Origin: Caulobacter radicis
GTDB lineage: Bacteria; Pseudomonadota; Alphaproteobacteria; Caulobacterales; Caulobacteraceae
Direction: 5' to 3'
DNA length: 64,000 nt
Assembly: GCF_003094615.1 (NCBI RefSeq)
Contig: NZ_QDKO01000009.1
Coordinates: 62,001 to 126,000, forward strand
The number at the start of each line of letters is the position of its first letter. Within the stretch, counting starts at the first letter, position 1. A program made the translations under genes and the position numbers. The notes below the pieces were generated by a model that was given only the letters and a program-made list of their open reading frames with translations, was not told where the DNA came from and did no database searches. Positions 16,870 to 25,444 of the stretch are shown in pieces.

Positions 16870-17966
16870 TCGCCGCCGCGGGTCTGTCCGCCGCCGTCGC
16901 CGCCCTGGTGCTGCGAGGCGCGGCGCGTGGCTTGGCGCCCGCCGGGGACGATCCGGCCATGGCCGTGCACCGCCGCCAGCTGTCCGAGATCGACGAGCTG
17001 GCCGAGCGCGGCCTGTTGGCGGAGGGCGAGCTGAAGGCCGCCCGCGCCGAGGCCGGGCGTCGCCTGCTGGCCGCCGCCGACCAGAGCACGGCCTGGCCCA
17101 GGGAGGGTCTTGGCCCGCGCCGCGTGACGGTGATCGCCGCGGCCGCCGCGCCGCTGCTGGCGCTTGGCCTCTATGTGGCTGTCGGCGCGCCGGGCGCGCC
17201 CGACCAGCCGTTCGCCAAGCGAGTGGCCGAGTGGAAGGCCGGCGATCCGGCCATGCTGGACCCGCCGCGCATCGTGGCGATCCTCGAGCAGGCGGCCCGC
17301 GGCAAGGACGGCGCCAATCCCGAGCTCTATCGCAACCTCGCCATCGCCCGCATGGCCGGCGGCGACGCGGTCGGCGCGGCCGAGGCGCTGCGCAAGGCCG
17401 TGCGCCTGGCGCCGCAGCGCGCCGACCTGTGGACCGCGCTGGGCGAGGCCTTCGTGACCAGCGAGGAGGGCCAGGTGGGCGCCGACGCCCGCACGGCCTT
17501 CGCGCAGGCGCTGGAGCGAGACCCCAAGAACCTGTCGGCCCGCTATCACCTGGCCAAGGGCGAGATCGCCGACGGCAAGCTGGAGACGGGCCTTGCCGGC
17601 TGGCGCGCGGTGCTGGCCGACCTGGCCGTGGACGACCCGCGTCGCCCGGTGCTGGCCGCCGAGATCGACCGCACCGCCCAGGCCGGCCGCCTGGTCGACG
17701 CGGCCCCGCAAGCGGCCGCCGCCGGCGAGGTTACGCCCGACATGATCCAGGGCATGGTCGAAGGTCTCGCTCAACGCCTGGCCGCCGCGCCCGACGATCC
17801 CGAGGGCTGGGTGCGACTGGTGCGCGCCTATGCCGTGCAGGGCGACGCCGCCCGCCGCGACGCGGCCCTGAAGGACGCTTCGGCGCGCTTCAAGGACCAG
17901 CCTCGGGTGCTGGCCGCCCTGCGCCAGGCCGCCGACACGCCCCCGCAGAATCTGAACGGCCGATGA
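16854..17966 (+). CDS. ccmI: cytochrome c maturation protein CcmI (CycH)
   Basis: A 370-residue membrane-anchored apocytochrome c chaperone. Two membrane segments lie at about 2-20 and 91-110, separated by a cytoplasmic leucine-zipper-like loop (RRQLSEIDELAERGLLAEGE). A periplasmic TPR region follows (about 125-350; NPELYRNLAIARMAGGDAVG, LWTALGEAFV). In System I, CcmI presents apocytochrome to the CcmF/H haem ligase. It heads the run ccmI-ccmE-ccmF-ccmH, with each junction overlapping. A duplicated start region precedes it. Confidence 0.93.
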   Translation: MIGFWIAAAGLSAAVAALVLRGAARGLAPAGDDPAMAVHRRQLSEIDELAERGLLAEGELKAARAEAGRRLLAAADQSTAWPREGLGPRRVTVIAAAAAPLLALGLYVAVGAPGAPDQPFAKRVAEWKAGDPAMLDPPRIVAILEQAARGKDGANPELYRNLAIARMAGGDAVGAAEALRKAVRLAPQRADLWTALGEAFVTSEEGQVGADARTAFAQALERDPKNLSARYHLAKGEIADGKLETGLAGWRAVLADLAVDDPRRPVLAAEIDRTAQAGRLVDAAPQAAAAGEVTPDMIQGMVEGLAQRLAAAPDDPEGWVRLVRAYAVQGDAARRDAALKDASARFKDQPRVLAALRQAADTPPQNLNGR

Positions 17967-18457
17967 GCTTTCTCCCGAAATCCCGCAAGGCGCGCCGGCG
18001 CCTGACCATCCTGCTGGCGATCGCGCCGGTCGCCGCCCTGGCCGTGGGCCTGGCGCTGTACGGCATGCGGGACTCGATCTCGCTGTTCTACACCCCCGCC
18101 CAGGCCCAGGAGGCCAGGGTGCCCGCCGGCCGCAAGGTGCAGCTGGGCGGGCTTGTCCAGGCCGGCAGCGTGGTCAAGCATCCCGACGGCCTGGTGGAGT
18201 TCACGGTCGCCGACCAGAAGGCGACCAGCAAGGTGCGCTACCAGGGCGACCTGCCCGACCTGTTCCGCGAGGGGCAGGGGATCGTCGCCACCGGCGCCTT
18301 CGACGAGGGCGGCGTGTTCGTCGCCAAGCAGGTGCTGGCCAAGCACGACGAGCGCTACATGCCGCGCGAGGTGGCCAAGGCCATCAAGGAGCAGGGCGAG
18401 TGGCGCGGCGAGGGCGCGCCTCCGCCGTCCTATGGTCCGGAGAAGGCCGCCCAATGA
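17963..18457 (+). CDS. ccmE: cytochrome c haem chaperone CcmE (CycJ)
   Basis: A 164-residue periplasmic haem chaperone with one N-terminal anchor (about 13-34) and an OB-fold domain. The covalent haem-binding motif is visible as AKHDERYMP, with the His followed four residues later by Tyr, as in E. coli CcmE H130/Y134. It receives haem from CcmC and passes it to CcmF. The ATG overlaps the ccmI stop as ATGA, and its own stop overlaps ccmF in the same way. Confidence 0.95.
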   Translation: MSFLPKSRKARRRLTILLAIAPVAALAVGLALYGMRDSISLFYTPAQAQEARVPAGRKVQLGGLVQAGSVVKHPDGLVEFTVADQKATSKVRYQGDLPDLFREGQGIVATGAFDEGGVFVAKQVLAKHDERYMPREVAKAIKEQGEWRGEGAPPPSYGPEKAAQ

Positions 18458-20436
18458 TCGTCGAGTTCGGCGCCTTCGCGCTGGTCCTGGCCCTGGCCCT
18501 TTCGGTCGCCCAGACGGGTCTTTCCGCCGCCGGCGCGTGGCGGCGTTCGGGCGTGCTGGCCGGGGCGGGGCGCGGCGCGGCCCTGGGCGCCTTCGCGGCC
18601 CTGGCCTGCGCCTTCGCGGCGCTGATCTACGCCTTCGTCGGCTCGGACTTCTCGGTGGCCAACGTGGCGGCCAACTCCCACACCGCCAAGCCGCTGCTCT
18701 ACAAGGTGGCCGGCGCCTGGGGCAGCCACGAGGGCTCGATGCTGCTGTGGTGCCTGGTGCTGACCGGCTACGGCGCGGCCGTGGCGGTGTTCGGCGAGCG
18801 CCTGCCGCCGCGCCTGCGGGCCTGGGCCGTGGCCGTGCAGGGCGCGCTGGGCGTGCTCTTCCTGGCCTATACCGTCTTCGCCTCGAACCCGCTGACCCGC
18901 CTGGCCGACCCGCCGGTGGAGGGCCGTTCGCTCAATCCGCTGCTGCAGGACTGGGCGCTGGCCGTGCACCCGCCGTTCCTCTACGCCGGCTATGTCGGCT
19001 TTTCGGTGGTGTTCTCGTTCGCGGTCGCCGCCCTGATCGAGGGCAAGGTCGACGCGGCCTTCGCCCGCTGGGTGCGGCCCTGGACCCTGGCGGCCTGGAG
19101 CCTGCTGACCGTCGGCATCACGCTCGGCGCCTTCTGGGCCTATTACGAGTTGGGCTGGGGCGGCTGGTGGTTCTGGGACCCGGTCGAGAACGCCAGCTTC
19201 ATGCCCTGGCTGATCGGCGCTGCGTTGCTGCACTCGGCCATCGTGCTGGAAAAGCGCGGCGCCCTGCCGGGCTGGACGGTGTTCCTGGCGCTGGCGGCCT
19301 TCGGCTTCTCGATGCTGGGGGCGTTCCTGGTGCGCTCGGGCGTGCTGACCAGCGTGCACGCCTTCGCCGTCGACCCGACGCGCGGCGTGCTGCTGCTCAC
19401 CATCATGGGGATCGCGGCCGGGTTCGGCTTCCTGATGTTCGCCATCCGCGCGCCGAGCCTGAACGCCGGCGGCCTGTTCGCGCCGGTCAGCCGCGAGAGC
19501 GCCATCGTGCTCAACAACATCATCCTGTCGGCGGCGACGGCGACGGTGCTCTTGGGCACGCTCTATCCGCTGATCCGCGAGGCCATGGACGGCGAGGCCG
19601 TCTCGGTGGGCCCGCCGTTCTTCAACCTGACCTTCACGCCGCTCTTGGTGCTGGCCCTGGCCATCCTGCCGGCCGGGCCGCTTCTGGCCTGGAAGCGGGG
19701 CGACGCGCGCCTGATGGTGCGCCGCCTGTGGCTGGCCCTGCTGGTCGCCGCGATCCTGGGCCTCGTCGCCTACGCCGTGGTGACCCCGCGCAAGGCGCTG
19801 GCGAGTCTGGGCCTCGTCCTGGGCTTCTGGCTGATCGGCGGGGCGCTGGCCGAGCTCTTCGAACGGGTGAAGGCCTTCCGCGTCCCCTGGGCCGAGGTGC
19901 GTCGCCGGGCCGGCGGCCTGCCGCGCGGAGCCTGGGGCACGACCATCGCCCATGCTGGCCTTGGCCTGTTCGTGCTGGGCGCCAGCTTCGAGACCGCCTG
20001 GAAGGTGGAGACCGCCCAGGCGCTGTCGGTGGGCGGCGGGTTCGAGCTGGGCGGCTATGTGCTGACCCTGACCGACGTCGGCACGCTGGAAGGCCCCAAC
20101 TACCTGGCCGAGCGCGGCATCGTGCGGATCGAGAAGCAGGGCGGGGGGCCTGTCTGCACCGCCCAGCCCGAGCGGCGGTTCTTCCCCACGGGCGGCCAGA
20201 CGACCTCGGAAGTGGCGCTGTGCCCGCGCGGCCTGGACGATCTCTATGTCGTCATCGGCGAGCGCCGGGCCGGCGCGAACGGCCAGCCGGCCTGGCTGGT
20301 GCGGGCCTATGTCAATCCGTGGGTGCGGCTGATTTTCCTGGGACCGCTGGTGATGGCGCTGGGCGGCATCGTCTCGCTGTCGGACCGCCGGCTGCGCATG
20401 GGCGTCGCCAGAAAAGCCAAGGGAGCGCAGGCGTGA
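18454..20436 (+). CDS. ccmF: haem lyase subunit CcmF (CycK)
   Basis: A 660-residue polytopic inner-membrane protein, the core of the System I haem ligase. The periplasmic WWD motif is intact (WGGWWFWDPVENASFMPW), and conserved His residues occur in flanking loops (NSHTAKP, LAVHPPFLYAGY). The length is normal. The ATG overlaps the ccmE stop by 4 nt, and its stop overlaps the GTG of ccmH (GTGA), leaving no room for the usual ccmG. Confidence 0.96.
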   Translation: MIVEFGAFALVLALALSVAQTGLSAAGAWRRSGVLAGAGRGAALGAFAALACAFAALIYAFVGSDFSVANVAANSHTAKPLLYKVAGAWGSHEGSMLLWCLVLTGYGAAVAVFGERLPPRLRAWAVAVQGALGVLFLAYTVFASNPLTRLADPPVEGRSLNPLLQDWALAVHPPFLYAGYVGFSVVFSFAVAALIEGKVDAAFARWVRPWTLAAWSLLTVGITLGAFWAYYELGWGGWWFWDPVENASFMPWLIGAALLHSAIVLEKRGALPGWTVFLALAAFGFSMLGAFLVRSGVLTSVHAFAVDPTRGVLLLTIMGIAAGFGFLMFAIRAPSLNAGGLFAPVSRESAIVLNNIILSAATATVLLGTLYPLIREAMDGEAVSVGPPFFNLTFTPLLVLALAILPAGPLLAWKRGDARLMVRRLWLALLVAAILGLVAYAVVTPRKALASLGLVLGFWLIGGALAELFERVKAFRVPWAEVRRRAGGLPRGAWGTTIAHAGLGLFVLGASFETAWKVETAQALSVGGGFELGGYVLTLTDVGTLEGPNYLAERGIVRIEKQGGGPVCTAQPERRFFPTGGQTTSEVALCPRGLDDLYVVIGERRAGANGQPAWLVRAYVNPWVRLIFLGPLVMALGGIVSLSDRRLRMGVARKAKGAQA

Positions 20437-20894
20437 AGGCCTTCCGCACCCTCGCCTTGGCCATGGCCGCCATCGCCTGCATGGCCGCCGCGTCCGACCC
20501 TTCCGAACGCCTGCCCGACCCCGCCCAGGAGGCCAGGGCGCGCGATCTGTTCAAGGAAGTGCGGTGCCTGGTCTGCCAGAACGAGTCCATCGACGACTCG
20601 GAGGCCGCTCTGGCCCGCGACCTGCGTCTGCTGGTGCGCGACCAAGTGAAGCAGGGGCGGAGCGACGCGCAGATCCGTGCGTTCCTGACGGAGCGCTACG
20701 GCGAATTCGTGCTGCTGAAGCCGCCGTTCTCGGCTGGAAACGCGGTGCTTTGGCTTACGCCGCTGGCGGTTCTGCTGGCCGGCGGGGGGCTGATGGTCGC
20801 GCTGCTGCGGCGTCGGCGGGTTCCGGAAGCCGGGCCTGAAGCGCTGTCGGCGGAGGAAGAAGCGCGGCTGAAGGGACTACTCGAGGGCGAATGA
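20433..20894 (+). CDS. ccmH: cytochrome c maturation protein CcmH (CycL)
   Basis: A 153-residue thioredox component of the haem ligase. It has a signal peptide (about 1-20), the redox motif VRCLVCQNESI (RCxxC), the three-helix domain RDLRLLVRDQVKQGRSDAQI, and one C-terminal membrane anchor (about 107-126). It reduces apocytochrome cysteines before haem attachment. It starts at GTG 20433, overlapping ccmF. The partner thiol reductase CcmG/DsbE, normally encoded between ccmF and ccmH, is missing here. Confidence 0.95.
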   Translation: MKAFRTLALAMAAIACMAAASDPSERLPDPAQEARARDLFKEVRCLVCQNESIDDSEAALARDLRLLVRDQVKQGRSDAQIRAFLTERYGEFVLLKPPFSAGNAVLWLTPLAVLLAGGGLMVALLRRRRVPEAGPEALSAEEEARLKGLLEGE

Positions 20895-20954
20895 CACGAT
20901 TGCGCCCTGATGAGGCCGCAAGAAACGCCGCGAGGATGAAGGAAAGATAATCCT

Positions 20955-20991
20955 GGAACCGTTGCACGAATTGCTGGTGCAACTAGGTTCT
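20955..20991. promoter_or_regulatory. inverted repeat in the degP leader
   Basis: GAACC and GTTGCA (20956-20966) are mirrored by TGCAAC (20978-20983) and GGTTC (20986-20990), separated by a 2-nt bulge. The GGAAC word also resembles an alphaproteobacterial ECF -35 element, but no convincing -10 partner was identified. It lies 47 nt before the degP start. Confidence 0.35.
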
Positions 20992-21037
20992 GTTCGAGAA
21001 CCCGGCGCGGAGCGTCGTGGGTGAGGAAAGACGAAAG

Positions 21038-22615
21038 ATGGCTGCTCGGAAGTCAGGATTTATTGTTGGCGCCGTCGCGGGGGCCGGCGTTGCTTGCGCC
21101 GCCCTGGCCGGCGTGGGCATGCGCATGGGACCGGCCGGCGCGGCCGAGCAGGAGCCGTCGCTGGTGCGCGCTTCGGCGACCAGCGCCCCGATGTTCGCCC
21201 CGCCGCCCGGCGCGCCGCTGTCCTTCGCCGACATCTTCGAGAAGGTCTCGCCGGCCGTCGTGCAGATCGACGTGACCTCGAAGGCCGACCCGAAGGCCCG
21301 CCTGCGCATTCCGGGCCTGGAAGGCCTGCCGTTCGACATCGTGCCGCGCGGCCAGAAGCCGGGCGAGGAGGGCGAGGACGCCCAGGCCGCGCCCAAGCAG
21401 CAGTCCTCGGGCTCGGGCTTCTTCATCTCGGCCGACGGCTACATTGTCACCAACAACCACGTGGTGGCCGACGCCGACACCGACGGCATCAATGTCGTCA
21501 TGAAGGACGGTCGTGAGCTGAAGGCCACCATCGTCGGTCGCGACGAAAGCACCGACCTGGCTGTGATCAAGGTCATCGACCCGCAGGCCAAGGGCGCGGC
21601 GTTCCCGTTCGTGAACTTCGAGAACCAGGCCCGTCCGCGCGTCGGCGACTGGGTGATCACCATCGGCAACCCGTTCGGCCTGGGCGGCACGGCTACGGCC
21701 GGGATCATCTCGGCCTATGGCCGCGACCTGGGCGACAACTCCTCGCAGTTCGTCGACTACATCCAGATCGACGCCCCCATCAACCGCGGCAACTCGGGCG
21801 GTCCGTCGTTCGACATCTACGGCCGGGTGATCGGCGTGAACACGGCGATCTTCTCGCCGACCGGCGGCTCGGTGGGCATCGGCTTCGCGATCCCGGCCGA
21901 CGTGGCCGAGGCCACCGCCAAGCAGCTCATCAACGGCGGCAAGGTGGTGCGCGGCTACATCGGCGCCCAGATCCAGCCGTTCACCAGCGAGATGGCCGAG
22001 GCGCAAGGCCTGGCCGGGACCAAGGGCGCCATCGTCGCCGACCTGGTGCCGGGCGGTCCGGCCCAGCGCGGCGGCCTGATGCCCGAAGACGTGGTCACCA
22101 GCGTCAACGGCGTGGCGATCAAGAGCGGCTCGGAACTGACCCGCGAAGTGGCCAAGGCCCGTCCGGGCGAGGTCATCAAGCTGGCCGTGCTGCGCGGCGG
22201 CAAGCCCCGCACCGTCGAGATCCGCTCGGGCGTGCGCCCGACCGAGAAGGAACTGGCCGACAACGACAACGAGGACGGCGGTGACAAGGCCGCTCCGGCC
22301 AAGCCGGCGGCTCCCAAGGCCGAGGCCCTGGGCATGAGCCTGTCGCCCCTTGATGACGCGGCCCGCAAGGCCAACGGCATCGACAGCGCCGTGAAGGGCC
22401 TGCTGATCGACAGCGTGAAGGCCACGTCCGACGCCGGCGAGAAGGGCCTGCGCAAGGGCGACGTGATCAGCAGCATCAACGGCGAACAGGTCGTCACGAT
22501 CGGCGAGGTCAACGCCGCCATCGACGCGGCCAAGAAGCTGCAGCGTCCGAGCGTCAACCTGCGCATCATCCGCGCCGGCCGCCCGACCATCATCGCGATC
22601 AAGATCGCTCCCTGA
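21038..22615 (+). CDS. degP: periplasmic serine protease, DegP/HtrA family
   Basis: A 525-residue periplasmic quality-control protease and chaperone. The N-terminal signal/anchor is at about 10-36. A trypsin-like domain has the catalytic triad H141 (TNNHVV), D173 (DESTDLAV) and S253 (RGNSGGPSF). Two PDZ domains follow (about 300-400 and 440-520), separated by an Asp/Lys/Pro-rich linker. The ATG at 21038 is favoured by GAGGAAAG 8 nt upstream over a GTG seven codons earlier. It follows ccmH after a 143-nt gap with its own inverted repeat, and ends in a strong terminator. Confidence 0.95.
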   Translation: MAARKSGFIVGAVAGAGVACAALAGVGMRMGPAGAAEQEPSLVRASATSAPMFAPPPGAPLSFADIFEKVSPAVVQIDVTSKADPKARLRIPGLEGLPFDIVPRGQKPGEEGEDAQAAPKQQSSGSGFFISADGYIVTNNHVVADADTDGINVVMKDGRELKATIVGRDESTDLAVIKVIDPQAKGAAFPFVNFENQARPRVGDWVITIGNPFGLGGTATAGIISAYGRDLGDNSSQFVDYIQIDAPINRGNSGGPSFDIYGRVIGVNTAIFSPTGGSVGIGFAIPADVAEATAKQLINGGKVVRGYIGAQIQPFTSEMAEAQGLAGTKGAIVADLVPGGPAQRGGLMPEDVVTSVNGVAIKSGSELTREVAKARPGEVIKLAVLRGGKPRTVEIRSGVRPTEKELADNDNEDGGDKAAPAKPAAPKAEALGMSLSPLDDAARKANGIDSAVKGLLIDSVKATSDAGEKGLRKGDVISSINGEQVVTIGEVNAAIDAAKKLQRPSVNLRIIRAGRPTIIAIKIAP

Positions 22616-22639
22616 GCGCCCCTTCCATCGTGAACGATC

Positions 22640-22673
22640 AGCCCCGCCTCGATCCGTCGAGGCGGGGCTTTTC
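22640..22673 (+). terminator. intrinsic terminator after degP
   Basis: A perfect 13-bp inverted repeat (22640-22652 and 22657-22669) with a TCCG loop, followed by TTTTC, 25 nt past the degP stop. Confidence 0.9.
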
Positions 22674-22797
22674 GTATGTGACCAAGGTTTAAGGGACGGC
22701 CGCGCGCGAAGCCGGTATCCAGTCGCCAACTATCGCGCCGGTCGATAGAATCGGGAGAACGTCGATTGTTCTCTGTCGGCGCACGAGGGGTTGGCTG

Positions 22798-23469
22798 ATG
22801 CGTATTCTGATTATCGAGGACGATCTCGAGGCCGCCGGCGCGATGTCCCATGGCCTGACCGAAGCCGGCTACGCCTGCGTCCACGCGCCCGACGGCGAGG
22901 CCGGCCTGGTCGAGGCCGGCAAGGGCGGCTTCGACGTACTGATCGTCGACCGCATGATGCCCAAGAAGAACGGCGTCGAGGTGGTCTCGACCCTGCGCCG
23001 CGAGGGCGACCAGACGCCTGTGCTGTTCCTGTCGGCCCTGGGCGAGGTCGGCGACCGCGTCGACGGCCTGAAGGCCGGCGCCGACGACTACCTGGTCAAG
23101 CCCTACGCCTTCCCCGAACTGATCGCCCGCGTCGAGGCCCTGTCGCGCCGCCGCGAGACTGGAGCCGTTGCGACCACCCTCAAGGTGGGCGAGCTCGAAA
23201 TGAACCTCATCAACCGCACGGTCCATCGCCAGGGCAAGGAGATCGACCTGCAGCCCCGGGAGTTCCAGCTGCTGGAGTTCATGATGCGCCACGCCGGCCA
23301 GTCGGTGACCCGCACCATGCTGCTGGAGAAGGTGTGGGAATACCACTTCGACCCGCAGACCAACGTCATCGACGTGCACATCTCCCGCCTGCGCAGCAAG
23401 ATCGACAAGGGGTTCGACCGGGCCATGCTGCAGACCGTGCGCGGGGCCGGCTACCGGCTCGATCCGTAG
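22798..23469 (+). CDS. OmpR-type response regulator
   Basis: A 223-residue regulator. The receiver domain has IEDDLE, phosphoacceptor D51 in LIVDRMMPKKNG, the switch Ser in LSALGE and the Lys in LVKPYAF. The winged-helix domain (about 128-220) ends DVHISRLRSKIDKGF and VRGAGYRLDP, as in the CusR/CopR-like group. A 6-bp inverted repeat, GAGAAC-N7-GTTCTC (22755-22773), lies 25 nt before the ATG and could be an autoregulatory site. Its likely kinase is at 24029, but a toxin-antitoxin pair lies between them. Confidence 0.93.
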   Translation: MRILIIEDDLEAAGAMSHGLTEAGYACVHAPDGEAGLVEAGKGGFDVLIVDRMMPKKNGVEVVSTLRREGDQTPVLFLSALGEVGDRVDGLKAGADDYLVKPYAFPELIARVEALSRRRETGAVATTLKVGELEMNLINRTVHRQGKEIDLQPREFQLLEFMMRHAGQSVTRTMLLEKVWEYHFDPQTNVIDVHISRLRSKIDKGFDRAMLQTVRGAGYRLDP

Positions 23470-23502
23470 GCGGCTCGTCGGACCCGTGTTAGGCTCGTGG
23501 CC

Positions 23503-23718
23503 ATGAACAAGCCGTCCAAGCCTTTTACCAAGGACGTCGCCACCGATCCGGAGCTCTCCGAGGCGGACCTCGATGCGTGGCTCTCGCGGAACGAGGATGC
23601 GCTGGAGGCGCTCGTCGCGGAGGCGGACGCCCAGGGCGGTGAGCGCTCGGTGCTCGATGTGGAAAAGCTGATCGCAGAGGAGACCTCCCGGTTTCTTCAA
23701 GTCCAGCGCAAGTCCTGA
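23503..23718 (+). CDS. putative antitoxin of a type II toxin-antitoxin pair
   Basis: A 71-residue acidic protein (DPELSEADLDAWLSRNEDAL; AEADAQGG), with the charge and size usual for an antitoxin that neutralises a basic ParE/RelE toxin. No clear ribbon-helix-helix or AbrB motif is seen, so the antitoxin class is not assigned. An in-frame GTG two codons upstream is an alternative start. It lies 33 nt after the response regulator and 10 nt before the toxin, all rightward. Confidence 0.68.
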   Translation: MNKPSKPFTKDVATDPELSEADLDAWLSRNEDALEALVAEADAQGGERSVLDVEKLIAEETSRFLQVQRKS

Positions 23719-23728
23719 CCCGTCCACC

Positions 23729-24025
23729 GTGCCGCCGCGTTTCGTCACCACGGCCAAGGCTGAGGCGGACCTTCGCGACATCTTTCGTCAGGTCGCTTCC
23801 GACAACGGGCTTTCGGCGGCGTCGGCGGTGCTGAGAAGACTGGAGGCGGCCTTGCCAAACCTGGCGGCTTTTCCGCACCTTGGCCGGGCTACACGCCGCG
23901 GCGCGCGCGTTCACAGCGTCAAGCCGTGGATCATCGTTTATCGCCCGATATCGGGCGGCGTCGAGGTGCTGCGGGTCTTGGACGGCCGGCGCGACCTTGA
24001 CGCTCTGATCGGTAAGAAGACCTGA
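23729..24025 (+). CDS. ParE/RelE-superfamily toxin
   Basis: A 98-residue basic protein from a GTG. The pattern FVTTAKAEADLRDIFRQVAS, then HLGRATRRGARVHSVKPWIIVYRP, then VEVLRVLDGRRD is the ParE/RelE fold signature: an N-terminal helical hairpin, a central P-x-x-GR loop, and the final V-x-R-V-x-x-x-RRD strand. ParE members poison gyrase and RelE members cut mRNA, but the target cannot be told from sequence. It starts 10 nt after the antitoxin and ends 3 nt before the kinase start, so all four genes look like one operon. Confidence 0.82.
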   Translation: MPPRFVTTAKAEADLRDIFRQVASDNGLSAASAVLRRLEAALPNLAAFPHLGRATRRGARVHSVKPWIIVYRPISGGVEVLRVLDGRRDLDALIGKKT

Positions 24026-24028
24026 TCC

Positions 24029-25435
24029 ATGCGCCTGCCGCGCCTCGTTCGATCGACGCCTTTTCGGCTCACCCTGCTGTTCCTGGCCCTGTTCGCGGCG
24101 GCGGCGACGGCGTTCCTCGGCTATATCTACATCGCCACCGCCGGCGAGGTGGATCGGCGCGCCGACGCCGAGATCACCCGCGAGATGGAGAGCCTGGAGG
24201 CGGCCTATCGCCAGGGCGGGGTCAACGCCCTGAACCAGACCCTGGTCGAGCGGGCCATCGGCGAGCGGCCGTTCCTCTATTATTTCGCCGACAAGACCGG
24301 CAAGCGGATTACCGGCTCGATCGAGGAGTCGCCGATCGACGACTTCACCGGGTCGGGGCCGACCTGGCGCAGCTTCACCCTGACCGAGACCGATCTCGAC
24401 GGCGCCGCCGTTCGGCGCTCGGCCCGGGGCGTGCAGGAGCGGCTGGCGGGCGGCGAGATCCTGTTCGTCGGCGCCGACGTCGCCGAGTCCCAGGGCTATG
24501 TGATGAAGATCGTCCGGGCCCTGTGGGGCGCAGGCGCGCTGGTGATCATCCTTGGCCTGGCCGGCGGGGTGCTGATCAGCCGCAACGTCAGCCGCAGCAT
24601 GCAGGGCCTCGTGGACGTCGTGAACGCCGTCCGCGGCGGCGACCTGCACGCCCGGGCCAAGATCCGCGGCGCCCGCGACGAGTACGACGAACTGGCCGAG
24701 GGCCTGAACGACATGCTCGACCGCATCGAGCGGCTGATGGGCGGTCTGCGCCACGCCGGCGACGCCATCGCCCATGACCTGCGCAGCCCCCTGACCCGCC
24801 TGCGCGCCCGCATGGAAGTGGCCCTGATCGACGCCGAGAACGGCAAGGGCGATCCGGTGGCCGCGCTCGAGACGGCCCTGGCCGACGCCGACGGCGTGCT
24901 CAAGACCTTCAACGCCGTGCTGGCCATCGCCCGCCTGCAGGCCGCCGGCCAGGCGCCCGACCAGAAGACCTTCGAGGCCAGCGACCTGGCCACCGACATG
25001 GCCGAGCTCTACGAGTTCTCGTGCGAGGACAAGGGGCTGGACTTCAAGGCCGAGATCACGCCGGCCCTGTCCCTGCGCGGCAACCGCGAGTTCATCGCCC
25101 AGGCCCTGGCCAACCTGCTCGACAACGCCATCAAGTATACGCCCGAGGGCGGGGCGATCATGCTGCGCCTGCGCCGCCGCTCGTCGGGCGAGCTGGAGTT
25201 CTCGGTCACCGACACCGGCCCCGGCGTGCCCGAGGAGGACCGCGCCCGCGTGGTTCAGCGCTTCGTTCGCCTGGAGAACAGCCGCAGCGAGCCGGGCGCG
25301 GGCCTTGGCCTGTCGCTGGTACAGGCGGTGGCCGCCTCGCACGGCGGCCGGCTGGAACTGGCCGAGGGGCCGGGCGAATACAACGGCATGGGCCCGGGCC
25401 TGCGCGTGGCCCTGGTGCTGCCCCGCGTCGAGTAG
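24029..25435 (+). CDS. membrane sensor histidine kinase with HAMP domain
   Basis: A 468-residue kinase with transmembrane segments at about 13-34 and 165-184, a periplasmic sensor of about 130 residues and a HAMP domain (about 185-238). The H box is GDAIAHDLRSPLTRLRAR with H249. The ATPase domain has ANLLDNAIKYTP (N), DTGPGVP (G1) and GAGLGLSLV (G2). It is presumed to phosphorylate the regulator at 22798, from which the toxin-antitoxin pair separates it. Its C-terminus converges on the HEAT-repeat gene with a 9-nt gap and no terminator. Confidence 0.93.
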   Translation: MRLPRLVRSTPFRLTLLFLALFAAAATAFLGYIYIATAGEVDRRADAEITREMESLEAAYRQGGVNALNQTLVERAIGERPFLYYFADKTGKRITGSIEESPIDDFTGSGPTWRSFTLTETDLDGAAVRRSARGVQERLAGGEILFVGADVAESQGYVMKIVRALWGAGALVIILGLAGGVLISRNVSRSMQGLVDVVNAVRGGDLHARAKIRGARDEYDELAEGLNDMLDRIERLMGGLRHAGDAIAHDLRSPLTRLRARMEVALIDAENGKGDPVAALETALADADGVLKTFNAVLAIARLQAAGQAPDQKTFEASDLATDMAELYEFSCEDKGLDFKAEITPALSLRGNREFIAQALANLLDNAIKYTPEGGAIMLRLRRRSSGELEFSVTDTGPGVPEEDRARVVQRFVRLENSRSEPGAGLGLSLVQAVAASHGGRLELAEGPGEYNGMGPGLRVALVLPRVE

Positions 25436-25444
25436 GCCCGCGAC

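Noticed and set aside
22755..22773. GAGAAC-N7-GTTCTC as a LexA (SOS) box
   Set aside because: Caulobacter-type LexA boxes are GTTC-N7-GTTC direct repeats; this is an inverted repeat, so only an autoregulatory site is considered.
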